58,363 bases of DNA from the NCBI GenBank assembly GCA_018335585.1, contig JAGXRZ010000044.1, positions 1 to 58,363 on the forward strand, written 5' to 3'. How positions within the stretch are numbered: position 1 is the first letter of the stretch; each line of letters begins with the position of its first letter. The DNA is from Selenomonadales bacterium (GTDB taxonomy: Bacteria; Bacillota; UBA994). A program made the translations under genes and the position numbers. This document shows, piece by piece, positions 8,747-16,301 of this stretch. The notes beneath the pieces are model-generated. The model had not been told where the DNA came from. It saw only the letters and a program-made list of their open reading frames with translations, and ran no database searches.

Positions 8747-9026
8747 CCTCTTCACTCTCCCCAAACATTCTGTCTCAACGCGAATGTGACCAAGCAAACC
8801 CCTTGCATCCAAGCAATATTCTAGGAGCTTCTCCTTGCTCAGGCATTTGTGACTGCAGCAAACGGTAGCATTGCTTGACGCCTATCTCATATTCATGCCT
8901 CTCATAGTCGTTATGCCGACACTCGAGACTCCCTAATCTACCTGCATGCGATTTCAATCGGTCGTCCGTCCGATTATAGAGTGCTCCCCCCTCCATACGC
9001 ACGCATGGTGTTGTAGCACCACCCTT

Positions 9027-9608
9027 CTAGGCTATGATTAGTTCCATAGGACGCAGAACCTCTGGTAGCGACGGGCCATCCGGGTCGGTCATCGCCAACA
9101 TAGCCGCGCCAAGTATTGATCCCAACAGCATTCTCGCTACCGATTTCGGATCGTAGAACCCCAGCCTGCTGCCTTCAGAGACGTCGCGGAGAACGTGTCT
9201 CTCCACCAAGGATGCCAAATCCTCTGTTAGATTGCGAAGCTGATTCTCGATCGGTGCCGACCACAGCGACAGACTCGTAAAGTCAAAGAAGAGCTTGATC
9301 AGCCCTGGGGTGTCTGCGAGCAGGCGATCGAAATATAAGATGACCCCAGACAGTCTGTCTTGAGGAGTTGCCCCCCTCTCCAATTGTGCCTCTATCTCCA
9401 CGAGATACTCCGTCATCATACGTTTAATCACTGCGGAGAGCAATCCTTCTTTGCTCTTGTAGTGATAGGTGATCTGACTAAGAGCAACCCCAGCTTCATC
9501 GGCAATATCCCGCATGGATACATTCGCGTAACCCCGTGAGGCGATGCACCCGTATGCAGACTGGAGTATTTGTTCGAGCTGGTTAGACTTTCGCGGAGCA
9601 TGACTCAT
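9027..9608 (-). CDS. TetR/AcrR family transcriptional regulator
   Basis: A 193-residue repressor type. The N-terminal HTH (ILQSAYGCIASRGYANVSM, then RDIADEAGVALSQITYHYKSKEGLL without its middle marked) is typical of TetR proteins; the C-terminal ligand domain is not assignable. The start at 9608 follows GGAAGGGAG with nine-base spacing; earlier in-frame codons to 9674 would cover the operator. It probably represses itself and either the downstream radical SAM gene or the divergent plus-strand frame at 9759. Confidence 0.92.
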   Translation of the reverse strand: MSHAPRKSNQLEQILQSAYGCIASRGYANVSMRDIADEAGVALSQITYHYKSKEGLLSAVIKRMMTEYLVEIEAQLERGATPQDRLSGVILYFDRLLADTPGLIKLFFDFTSLSLWSAPIENQLRNLTEDLASLVERHVLRDVSEGSRLGFYDPKSVARMLLGSILGAAMLAMTDPDGPSLPEVLRPMELIIA

Positions 9609-9631
9609 GAAACACATCTCCCTTCCATGTT

Positions 9632-9645
9632 CGTACGGTCGTACG
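9632..9645. promoter_or_regulatory. probable TetR operator (palindrome)
   Basis: CGTACG-GT-CGTACG is a perfect 6+2+6 palindrome 24 bases upstream of the TetR start codon. A further TTCGTA lies just outside at 9651-9656. Position and symmetry fit an autoregulatory TetR site. Confidence 0.65.
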
Positions 9646-9758
9646 TTCTGTTCGTATTTTACTCTTTGTTTCATGCACTGTCAAGGACTCTGGCGGTCTT
9701 CTCCATGCCCTCTTCACGCCTAGCGCCTCTCCATATACGAGCGCTTTCGAAGCAGTAA

Positions 9759-9941
9759 TTGGGTTACTGGACCTCACTCAGCATGTGGGAGCTCAGGGGT
9801 CTTCTTTCTAAGAGAGTCCTTGTAGGCTGTTTCGCCATTGAGTGCTTGGGTCTGCTGTGGAGTATTGCCTCGCCGATGCGCGATATCGCTGCCCACAGGC
9901 AATCTCATAGGACGCAGCTTCTGTCTACGGTCCTTGGTTAG
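9759..9941 (+). other. short frame divergent from tetR, perhaps a gene cut by the prophage
   Basis: A TTG-started frame of 60 codons runs divergently from the TetR gene and stops at 9939-9941, exactly on the 3' end of the prophage recombinase. It has one hydrophobic segment (VLVGCFAIECLGLLW). Genes divergent from TetR regulators are often their targets, so this could be the 5' part of a target gene truncated at the prophage junction. There is no clear ribosome site, no family match, and no matching 3' remainder at the other prophage end, so the case is weak. The rest of the gap 9609-9758 holds only the TetR promoter region. Confidence 0.25.
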
Positions 9942-11515
9942 CTCTCGACTTTCGTTCCGCCCTTAAAGCTATAGACCAGTTTCCCTTCGATTGATGCAGT
10001 CACCACCTCGACCGCCACGGCCCATAGCTTCTCGTCGAATTCCTCCAGAACCAGCGGGCGTGTTTCTAGCCCCTTAATAAAACCTTCAAGCATCATGAAC
10101 TTACTCTGTCGCTCACGTCTCAGCGCCTCAAGTTCGGCCACTCGCTCCGTGGCCTTGCGGTGCCTTTCCAGATAGCTGTTGTTTCGTTCATTAAACTCCT
10201 CTTGGCTAACTACTACACGAGCATTCTCATAGATTGCCTTCTTGGCCAGTTCGGTTACCACCTCAATTTCCTGACTCAGTTCCGCAAGCTCAGCATCAAT
10301 TTCTGAGCAGTCGCAAAGGTAGTGTTGGGCAAGTCGGCAGCTAGCGAGCAGCTCCTCTCGGTCGCTCATCAGAGTGTTAAACGCATTCAGGAATCGCTGC
10401 TTTACCTCGTCTTCGGTGACGTGTGGAGTTTTACACCTTTTTTCGCCCTTGTACTTCTCATTGCAGCGCCAGATTGTGCGGCGGTACTTTGTATTGGAGC
10501 CCCAGACCTTTGAGCCGAAAAAGCCGCCACAATCGCCGCAGACGATCCTCGCAGAGAAAGGGCTGTGGCAGCTAGTGGGCCTGCCAAGCTTCTTACGACG
10601 CTCTATTTCTAGCTGAACCGCGTCGAACTCTTCTGGCTCAATAATGGCTTGGTGGCTGTTCTTTACATAGTACTGCGGCACCTCGCCCTCGTTGACCTTC
10701 CTCTTTTTCGTCAGAAAATCTACAGTGAAGCCCTTCTGTAAGAGGGCCTCACCCTTATATTTCTCATTGGACAGGATGCTCTTTACCGTGGCCACTTGCC
10801 ATGTCTCTTTCCCTGCCGGTGAGGGGATACCCTGGCTGGCAAGCTCCTTGGCAATCGCTGAGGGCGTTTTTCCCTCAATAAATAGCCGGAAAATCATTCG
10901 CACAACTTCAGCTTCAGACTCTACAATCCTCGGTAGACCGTCCTCTCCCTTCTCGTAACCGAGGAACTGGCCGTATGGAACACTGATCTTCCCGTCCGCC
11001 ATGCGCTTACGCTGCCCCCAAGTGACGTTCTCGGATATGGAGCGGCTCTCTTCCTGAGCGAGGCTAGACATGATCGTTATCAGAAGCTCACCTTTGCTGT
11101 CCAGAGTATAGATGTTCTCCTTTTCAAAATAGACCTCCACGCCCTTTTCCTTAAGCTTTCGTACAGTGACCAGGCTGTCTACGGTGTTCCGAGCAAAGCG
11201 GCTGACGGACTTGGTGATGATTAAGTCAATCTGTCCAGCCAAGGCATCGGCGACCATCTGCTTAAAGCCCTCGCGTTTGTTAGTGTTGGTCGCGCTGATT
11301 CCCTCGTCAGTGTAGACCCTGACAAACTGCCAATCCTCACGTTCCTTGATGTACTTAGTGTAGTAATCCACCTGTGCTTCGTAACTGGTCAACTGCTCTT
11401 CACTGCCTGTAGAAACCCTGGCATAAGCAGCAATCCTGCGCTTGGCTGACGGTGAGCCATCATGTAGAGAGCGCTGGCCAATGGTGGCCGGTATAACCCT
11501 TACGCTTGATGCCAT
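9938..11515 (-). CDS. large serine recombinase (second of a tandem pair)
   Basis: A 525-residue site-specific recombinase. The resolvase catalytic domain begins with RIAAYARVSTGSEEQL (serine nucleophile in RVSTG) and includes SRFARNTVD. The recombinase domain and a four-cysteine zinc ribbon (CGDCGG and later C pairs) follow, then a long coiled coil ending at the C-terminus. The start at 11515 has GGGAGGGAG, overlapping the stop of the upstream recombinase, so the two are translationally coupled; the longer frame to 11707 is rejected. Its C-terminal domain is the closest relative of the two fragments at 2.2 and 3.6 kb. It most likely drives integration, possibly together with its neighbour. 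Confidence 0.92.
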   Translation of the reverse strand: MASSVRVIPATIGQRSLHDGSPSAKRRIAAYARVSTGSEEQLTSYEAQVDYYTKYIKEREDWQFVRVYTDEGISATNTNKREGFKQMVADALAGQIDLIITKSVSRFARNTVDSLVTVRKLKEKGVEVYFEKENIYTLDSKGELLITIMSSLAQEESRSISENVTWGQRKRMADGKISVPYGQFLGYEKGEDGLPRIVESEAEVVRMIFRLFIEGKTPSAIAKELASQGIPSPAGKETWQVATVKSILSNEKYKGEALLQKGFTVDFLTKKRKVNEGEVPQYYVKNSHQAIIEPEEFDAVQLEIERRKKLGRPTSCHSPFSARIVCGDCGGFFGSKVWGSNTKYRRTIWRCNEKYKGEKRCKTPHVTEDEVKQRFLNAFNTLMSDREELLASCRLAQHYLCDCSEIDAELAELSQEIEVVTELAKKAIYENARVVVSQEEFNERNNSYLERHRKATERVAELEALRRERQSKFMMLEGFIKGLETRPLVLEEFDEKLWAVAVEVVTASIEGKLVYSFKGGTKVES

Positions 11516-11516
11516 C

Positions 11517-12812
11517 TTACTCCCTCCCTTTAGCTCTAGCGCGAGCCTCATGGCGCATCTCATTTGTCCAGCTCTCGCGCCGCGACCTATCCTGCCAGAC
11601 CTTTTCACTGATTCTACCGTCACGGAAAGCAAAGACCAGCTGGTTGAATATAGGCACGCGGATTTCTGCGACTTCCTCTCCAAAAGCATCTCCGTCAAAG
11701 CTTTCAAGGCCTAGAGCCTCTGCAGCAGCTGCCCGTAGTACGGCTTCCGGTATCTGTTTGGTGTGACAGGCTGCCTTGCCCATTAGCAAGAATGTAGAGC
11801 ACTGCCAGACTGGGTTTCCCTTATTGACTCTCCGTTTGTACTTCTTCCCGCAGTTTCCGCACAGGATGATGCTACTGAAGGGATAGCTCTTGCCAGTGGA
11901 ATCATTCGCACCGGAAACTCTACGCCGCTGCTCCCTGACCACCTGCGCCGCCTCGAAGGTCTCTGAATCAATGATGGCCGGATGTGTGTCGTCCGCCTGA
12001 TACATCGGCAGGGCGCCTTTGTTCCAAACCAGCTTTTTCGTCAGATGATCTGCTACATACTTTTTCTGCAGCAGTGCGCTTCCGGTATACTTTTCGTTTC
12101 TGAGGATTTCCATCACCCGCTGGCTTTTCCATTTACCACTGCGTACTTTGGGAACATTCATGGTTCTTAGTTTTCGTGCTATGGCGCTGCCTCCCATGCC
12201 TCTCAGATAGTCCTCAAAAATCAGGCGCACGGCGGCCGCTTCCTCTGGGTTAATCTCCACCTTCCCCCTGACGATGTGGTAGCCAAACAGAAACCGCAGG
12301 TTGGCTAGTTCTCCATTTTCGAACCGTTTTCGGATGCGCCATTTGCAGTTTTCACTGGCCGAAAGGCTCTCTTCCTGTGCGTATGATGCCAGGATGGTGA
12401 GCATTAGTTCGCCGTCTCCGCTGAGCGAGTGGATGTTCTGCTCCTCGAAATACACATCCACTCCCAGCAGTCTCAACTCCCGCACAGTCTCAAGAAGTGT
12501 AACGGTATTCCTGGCAAAGCGTGAAATAGACTTCGTAATAATCATGTCAACTTGACCTTTTCTACAGTCTGCAAGCATGCGCTGGAACTCGACCCGGCTG
12601 TCCTTCGTCCCCGTCACCGCTTCGTCCGCATAGACTCCGGCGTACTCCCAGTCAGGTCGCCGCTGAATCAGTTCGCTGTAATAGCTGACCTGAGCGGCGA
12701 GGGACTGAAGCATGGCTTCCTTTCCGCTAGATACCCGCGCATATGCGGCGACTCTCTGCTTCTGGGGAAACAAGGGGGAACTATGCGGCTTTCGTATTAT
12801 TATCCTCTCCAT
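11517..12812 (-). CDS. large serine recombinase (first of a tandem pair)
   Basis: A 431-residue recombinase with its own complete catalytic domain (RVAAYARVSSGKEAML; SRFARNTVT), a recombinase domain and a zinc ribbon (CGNCGKKY and a later C-x-H-like pair). It is shorter than its partner because the C-terminal coiled coil is reduced. AAAGGAGG precedes the ATG at 12812. Tandem recombinases of unequal length occur in several clostridial elements where both are needed or one has a helper role; which applies here cannot be told from the sequence. Confidence 0.92.
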   Translation of the reverse strand: MERIIIRKPHSSPLFPQKQRVAAYARVSSGKEAMLQSLAAQVSYYSELIQRRPDWEYAGVYADEAVTGTKDSRVEFQRMLADCRKGQVDMIITKSISRFARNTVTLLETVRELRLLGVDVYFEEQNIHSLSGDGELMLTILASYAQEESLSASENCKWRIRKRFENGELANLRFLFGYHIVRGKVEINPEEAAAVRLIFEDYLRGMGGSAIARKLRTMNVPKVRSGKWKSQRVMEILRNEKYTGSALLQKKYVADHLTKKLVWNKGALPMYQADDTHPAIIDSETFEAAQVVREQRRRVSGANDSTGKSYPFSSIILCGNCGKKYKRRVNKGNPVWQCSTFLLMGKAACHTKQIPEAVLRAAAAEALGLESFDGDAFGEEVAEIRVPIFNQLVFAFRDGRISEKVWQDRSRRESWTNEMRHEARARAKGRE

Positions 12813-12869
12813 GAGCGACCTCCTTTCGCTATCACATATTCGCTCTAAACCACTGTGTTATCAAGCACT

Positions 12870-13025
12870 TTAGCGATATATGCTAGAGGAAGAAAGGCCA
12901 TATTTCTGGGCTACTACCGCATCTATGCTTGCCAGTTCAGCTTCGGAGATAATACCCTCAGCAAGCCATTGCCTGAGTACCACTACCGCTGTCTTGTAGT
13001 GAATGATAGCCTCTTCCCTACTCAT
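12870..13025 (-). CDS. 51-residue recombinase-associated protein (SHOCT-like)
   Basis: ATG at 13025-13023 lies inside the last codons of the HTH/zinc-finger gene (ATGAGTAG overlap), so translation is coupled. The product begins MSREEAIIHYKTAVVVLRQW and has a C-terminal half with the look of a SHOCT-type short helical hairpin (LAEGIISEAELASIDAVVA). Small proteins of this kind are often found between an HTH/zinc-finger gene and serine recombinases in Firmicutes elements. A role as a recombination directionality factor would fit size and place but is only inference. Confidence 0.7.
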   Translation of the reverse strand: MSREEAIIHYKTAVVVLRQWLAEGIISEAELASIDAVVAQKYGLSSSSIYR

Positions 13026-13425
13026 GGCGCACCGCCTTGGATTTGCCGTAGCAGGCCCGGGAGCAGTACTTGCGTTTCTTGTTTCCGTAGCTTACAGACG
13101 CGACACCGCAATAATCACACGTGAAGGGATAGAACGCTTTCCGCGAGACCGCTTCCGGGTGGGCATTCCACCAAATCATACGGCATTTGTCGGAGCAGAA
13201 GCGCTTTTGCTTCGCTCCGGCGGTGTGGATGAGCAGCGCTTTGCACTGGCGACAGAGGGTGCCTGGAGTTTGACTGGCAAGTTCCCTGCCAACACCTCCG
13301 AGGTTGTTGCGGCGACAGAACGATTTCACCGTGTTCTCAGCTATGCCAAGTGCCGTGGCTATCTTTGCATAGCTATGGCCCATGCTGCGCAGCTGTGTGA
13401 TTGTCTCTTTCTGCTGGTTTGTCAT
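13018..13425 (-). CDS. HTH plus zinc-finger protein (sigma-70 region 4-like)
   Basis: A 135-residue protein. The N-terminal 35 residues form a sigma region 4-like helix-turn-helix (ITQLRSMGHSYAKIATALG, then ENTVKSFCRRN). Two CxxC-type zinc knuckles follow (CRQCKALL with CSDKC, and CDYCG with CSRAC). Such proteins are common ahead of serine recombinases in clostridial elements and are often labelled sigma-70 subunits, though they lack region 2. GGGGGTAACCAA precedes the ATG. It starts the recombinase operon and has the conserved intergenic element at 13458-13498 directly upstream. Confidence 0.8.
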   Translation of the reverse strand: MTNQQKETITQLRSMGHSYAKIATALGIAENTVKSFCRRNNLGGVGRELASQTPGTLCRQCKALLIHTAGAKQKRFCSDKCRMIWWNAHPEAVSRKAFYPFTCDYCGVASVSYGNKKRKYCSRACYGKSKAVRHE

Positions 13426-13457
13426 TTGGTTACCCCCTTCAGGACAGGCCCATAGGT

Positions 13458-13498
13458 GCCTTCGCCTTAAGCCACCGCAGGAGGTAAAATCGGACGGT
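13458..13498 (-). promoter_or_regulatory. conserved phage element, copy C
   Basis: On the minus strand ACCGTCCG is followed after 27 bases by GAAGGC, with GGTGGCTTAAGG in between. The same arrangement occurs at 48238-48278 and 43921-43962. This copy lies 33 bases before the start of the HTH/zinc-finger gene and just after the lysis-operon terminator, where a promoter for the recombinase operon is needed. It may be a promoter for the phage sigma factor or an operator. Confidence 0.7.
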
Positions 13499-13508
13499 TT
13501 GGGTGCAT

Positions 13509-13562
13509 CAAAAAGATAGGCCCCACAGTACAGACTATGAATCCGTACTATGGGGCCTATCT
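13509..13562 (-). terminator. late operon terminator after the amidase
   Basis: An 18-bp stem with one mismatch and a bulge (AGATAGGCCCCACAGTAC against its inverse, 12-base loop) lies 14 bases past the amidase stop on the minus strand and is followed by TTTTTGATG. It separates the late operon from the recombinase operon. Confidence 0.88.
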
Positions 13563-13575
13563 ATAATTCAACCGG

Positions 13576-14496
13576 CTACTTTGGAATCCTCAGCTTCTGC
13601 CCGGGTACGATGATATCCGAGGTCAAAGCATTTAGCTCCTTTATTTCGGGGTACCGCGCCCCGTTACCTAACTTGATCGCCGCTATTCTCCACAGCGAGT
13701 CGCCCTTTACCACTGAGTAGATCTCGTATTCGGTGACGCCGGTGCCACCATAGACCATACTCCCTGTGTTGTCGTAAACGGCGTAGCCGGGATTAGTGTC
13801 AACTAAGCGCTTGGCATTGTCTAGCACCCTGAACGCTCCTATTTGGGAGCTAACATCATCCCAACTTTTGCGAACCCGGTAAAGCGCGTCGATCGGAGCG
13901 GGAATGGGAGCGTCAGTTGCGCCTGCTGCCAACGCGGTCTTTACGGCAGCGCGGAAAGAGTCCATGTTTTCACCGTGGCGCGGGAACCAGTGCATTACGT
14001 CGGCATGATTACTGGCGATGCCCAGACGGTGGCCTTCTGAATGGCTTATGATGTCCTGCTCTGAGAGACCATACTGCCTGCAGAGATACACGCATAGCTC
14101 CACCGCCTCGCTATAGACCTTGCGGAAGTAAACGGCGTCGTCTAGGCCGTCCTCGCAAATCTCAAAGGAGATATGCGTGTCGTTGCCGGTTCCGTTCACA
14201 CCTCGCCCGCAGTGCCAGCCGCGATGGTTCCAAGGCAACGTCTGATATGTAGCTATGGAGCCATCCGCCAGTTTGCCGATAAAGGCGTGGACGCAGACCT
14301 GCCTGCCATCCGGCCTGTCCTGATTCCAATGGTTGTTGTACCGGTTCCTCCCCAGCAGACCGTCGTCCGGCCCCACGTAGCGCCTGAGCCACGGGTTGTT
14401 GGCCCCCGTGGAGTGAACCATAATACCCTGCGGAGCGATGTTTCTGCCCGCCTTGAAGCAAGCGTTGTTTATGAATAAGAGCTGGCGCAGGTTCAA
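13576..14496 (-). CDS. phage endolysin: N-acetylmuramoyl-L-alanine amidase with LysM
   Basis: A 306-residue lysin. Residues about 20-190 form an Amidase_2 (T7 lysozyme-like) domain with the zinc-ligand histidines in GIMVHST, HSEGH and a third after GIASNHADVMHWF. It cuts the bond between the glycan and the stem peptide. After a linker, the last 50 residues are a LysM domain (YSVVKGDSLWRIA through IIVPGQKLRIPK) that binds peptidoglycan. The start overlaps the holin stop by four bases, so the two are coupled. Confidence 0.93.
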   Translation of the reverse strand: MNLRQLLFINNACFKAGRNIAPQGIMVHSTGANNPWLRRYVGPDDGLLGRNRYNNHWNQDRPDGRQVCVHAFIGKLADGSIATYQTLPWNHRGWHCGRGVNGTGNDTHISFEICEDGLDDAVYFRKVYSEAVELCVYLCRQYGLSEQDIISHSEGHRLGIASNHADVMHWFPRHGENMDSFRAAVKTALAAGATDAPIPAPIDALYRVRKSWDDVSSQIGAFRVLDNAKRLVDTNPGYAVYDNTGSMVYGGTGVTEYEIYSVVKGDSLWRIAAIKLGNGARYPEIKELNALTSDIIVPGQKLRIPK

Positions 14497-14909
14497 CTGG
14501 TGCCCCCTTTAGACTCGTGCAACCGCGCCAGGACATCTTTTAGCTTGTCGGGCACAGGAAGACCGATAGCGGCTGCGTTCTCCAGAATAGAAATACCTTC
14601 GTTGCTCAGGTAAAAGAAGATCACCGCAGTCCTTATCGCCTGGGCCTGCCCGAGCACCTGTCTATCGATGATATGCCCAAGGCCCACCAGCGTGAAGATG
14701 AGTACCTTTTTGACGATGCCTTTCGCACCAATTTTACTGGACAGAGTTTTGTCCGTAACCGCACACATCACACCGGTCAGATAGTCGACGACAACAAAGG
14801 CGATGAGGGCGTAGAGAAAGCCGTCCAACCCGCCCAAATACCAGCCCAGAAAACCGCCTATGGCGGCAAACGTAGCTTTCGCCAATTCTATGGTAGATTT
14901 CAATGACAA
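14493..14909 (-). CDS. phage holin (toxin secretion/phage lysis holin family)
   Basis: A 138-residue membrane protein with three or four hydrophobic segments (KATFAAIGGFLGWYLGGL; FLYALIAFVVVDYLTGVM; VLIFTLVGLGHII). The DYLTG motif after the second helix is typical of the phage_holin_4 family. It should form membrane lesions that release the endolysin at lysis. GGAGGAGTTGTC precedes the ATG. The only gene further upstream on this strand is the tail adhesion protein at 15635, beyond the moron. Confidence 0.92.
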   Translation of the reverse strand: MSLKSTIELAKATFAAIGGFLGWYLGGLDGFLYALIAFVVVDYLTGVMCAVTDKTLSSKIGAKGIVKKVLIFTLVGLGHIIDRQVLGQAQAIRTAVIFFYLSNEGISILENAAAIGLPVPDKLKDVLARLHESKGGTS

Positions 14910-15011
14910 CTCCTCCGTTTAACTTCGATTTATGCGCATGCCAGGGATATGCCTTCGACCCCTCCGAGTTCCAAAAACCAAAGGTATCCTGCACTGTCCA
15001 ACTCCCAGATA

Positions 15012-15040
15012 TTTACTTGTGCTCTTTCATAGGGTATAAT
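15012..15040 (+). promoter_or_regulatory. sigma-A type promoter of the plus-strand moron
   Basis: TTTACT (15012-15017) and a perfect TATAAT (15035-15040) are 17 bases apart and read towards the gene at 15096, against the direction of the surrounding late operon. Confidence 0.75.
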
Positions 15041-15095
15041 AGGTCGTAAGTCACACCATGAGGCGGAGATAGCCAGTCAGGGAAGGAAGGTCGAT

Positions 15096-15590
15096 ATGGG
15101 CAAGAGGAGACGACTACTCTGGGTGTTAGCGACAGCGGTAGCACTTACGGTCCTTGTTTCTATAGTGGTCAGAATCACTTCGGCAAGGGACTATACGGGC
15201 GTTGCTGTGGACAATCTGCCCGTTGAAGAGCAGATTAAGGTGGCACGCAGTGTCAGCCTTTCTGCCGTCGTTAACTGGGGAGAGGGAGGAAACATGTACT
15301 CTCGGGAGGTCGCTGAGGCCTTTTTGCTTGGTCACCCTTATCCTGATTACCTTGACGCCAGGTATGGCAAGCCGGAGTTATTCGGCAGATCAAAAGAGCG
15401 AAACGAGATTGCATTTCTTGTACAGACCACCATTGACCATGACAGAGACCGCGCTTCTGGCATCCCCGTTTCGCAGGATGTGGTTTATCAGCGGATGATT
15501 GAGATTTACACCGGATCCGGCATCTACACCATAGTGCTGAATGTCGACCAACGTGGGCGCATCTTAGATTCATGGAGCAGCTTTAGATAA
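15096..15590 (+). CDS. exported or membrane-anchored moron protein, unknown function
   Basis: A 164-residue protein with a basic start and one N-terminal hydrophobic helix (LLWVLATAVALTVLVSIVV), so it is probably anchored in the membrane or secreted. No cysteine follows that would make it a lipoprotein. The remainder is soluble and has no recognised motif. It has its own ribosome site (GGAAGG), a near-consensus promoter and a hairpin after the stop, and runs opposite to the lysis and tail genes. This is the layout of a moron expressed in the lysogen; effects on the host envelope or superinfection would fit but are not shown. Confidence 0.75.
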   Translation: MGKRRRLLWVLATAVALTVLVSIVVRITSARDYTGVAVDNLPVEEQIKVARSVSLSAVVNWGEGGNMYSREVAEAFLLGHPYPDYLDARYGKPELFGRSKERNEIAFLVQTTIDHDRDRASGIPVSQDVVYQRMIEIYTGSGIYTIVLNVDQRGRILDSWSSFR

Positions 15591-15593
15591 GCA

Positions 15594-15629
15594 AAGGCAG
15601 AGGCCAGACAAATGTCTGACCTCTGCCTT
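15594..15629. terminator. hairpin between convergent genes
   Basis: AAGGCAGAGGCCAGAC and its exact inverse, with a 4-base loop, form a 16-bp perfect stem directly after the moron stop and before the end of the tail protein at 15635. T-runs are short on both sides, so termination strength is uncertain, but it separates two convergent transcripts. Confidence 0.7.
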
Positions 15630-15634
15630 CGTCG

Positions 15635-16261
15635 TTATGCCAGTGATGTGCGAATCGTGCTGGTGTTTGGCCTGTTAAACGGCAGCCCTGTGTCGACAAA
15701 GCCCCAGGTACTGCCAGCCTGGTCAGCCCATTGCCACTGCCCTGACCGTAAGACTGCAGTAACTTGCCAATACGTGCACCAACTCTGTCCCATTGAAGTT
15801 GCGACACCGGCTCGGACTGCTATGGTGGAGCCAATAGGGAGGGTCTCAATGATGCCCCCACTCCTGTTCCTTAACACCGCCCCGCGATTTTGAATGGTGT
15901 AAGTCCTTAACGTCATTCCATTCCACGCTTGTTCGGACAGAAAGAACTGGTCCTCAACTGGGACAAAGCCTGCTGGCCACTGAGATGCACTGTTGACAAA
16001 GCCCCACTGGAGGACACCGGAGGAGTTGCGTACCAACACACAAAAATCGTAGGGCCAGTTTGGGTCCCAGGTGTTTGGGCGCAACCAAGACCACTGCAGC
16101 CTGAAGTAGTCGTTAGTCCCAAGTGTCCCAATCTGCACATTATCGAGTTGACCGAAGGATCCCGACCACACTGGGACAGCGGCACCTCTATTTACGCAGA
16201 ATCGATTGATAACATGGCCGTCTAAGGGTAAACCTGGAGTTGCTCCTGCTGGACAAGACAT
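15635..16261 (-). CDS. phage tail-end protein with two repeated Trp-rich modules
   Basis: A 208-residue protein with no named family. It has two related parts, each rich in tryptophan and ending in a WGFV motif: one around LQWSWLRPNTW to VLQWGFVNSASQW, the other around CTYWQVTAVLRSGQWQWAD to STWGFVDTGLPF. Such modules suggest a carbohydrate or cell-wall binding fold. The start at 16261 has GAGGAGG. The gene lies at the distal end of the tail operon, where receptor-binding or adhesion proteins are found. Function inferred from place and composition only. Confidence 0.7.
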   Translation of the reverse strand: MSCPAGATPGLPLDGHVINRFCVNRGAAVPVWSGSFGQLDNVQIGTLGTNDYFRLQWSWLRPNTWDPNWPYDFCVLVRNSSGVLQWGFVNSASQWPAGFVPVEDQFFLSEQAWNGMTLRTYTIQNRGAVLRNRSGGIIETLPIGSTIAVRAGVATSMGQSWCTYWQVTAVLRSGQWQWADQAGSTWGFVDTGLPFNRPNTSTIRTSLA

Positions 16262-16301
16262 TTGTTCATTCCTCCTCATTTTTATTGGGTCGCTAGATCG
16301 C

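Noticed and set aside
8775-9002. Minus-strand frame between the radical SAM and TetR genes
   Set aside because: Arg/His-rich, no recognisable features and it overlaps the better-supported start region of the radical SAM gene. The gap is treated as non-coding.
11516-11707. Longer N-terminal extension of the second recombinase to 11707
   Set aside because: It overlaps the upstream recombinase gene, lacks a ribosome site, and the conserved fold starts only after the ATG at 11515, which has GGGAGGGAG.
14734-14994. Frame upstream of and overlapping the holin
   Set aside because: Only the first part lies outside the holin; the rest is an out-of-frame shadow. A small real peptide cannot be excluded but has no support.
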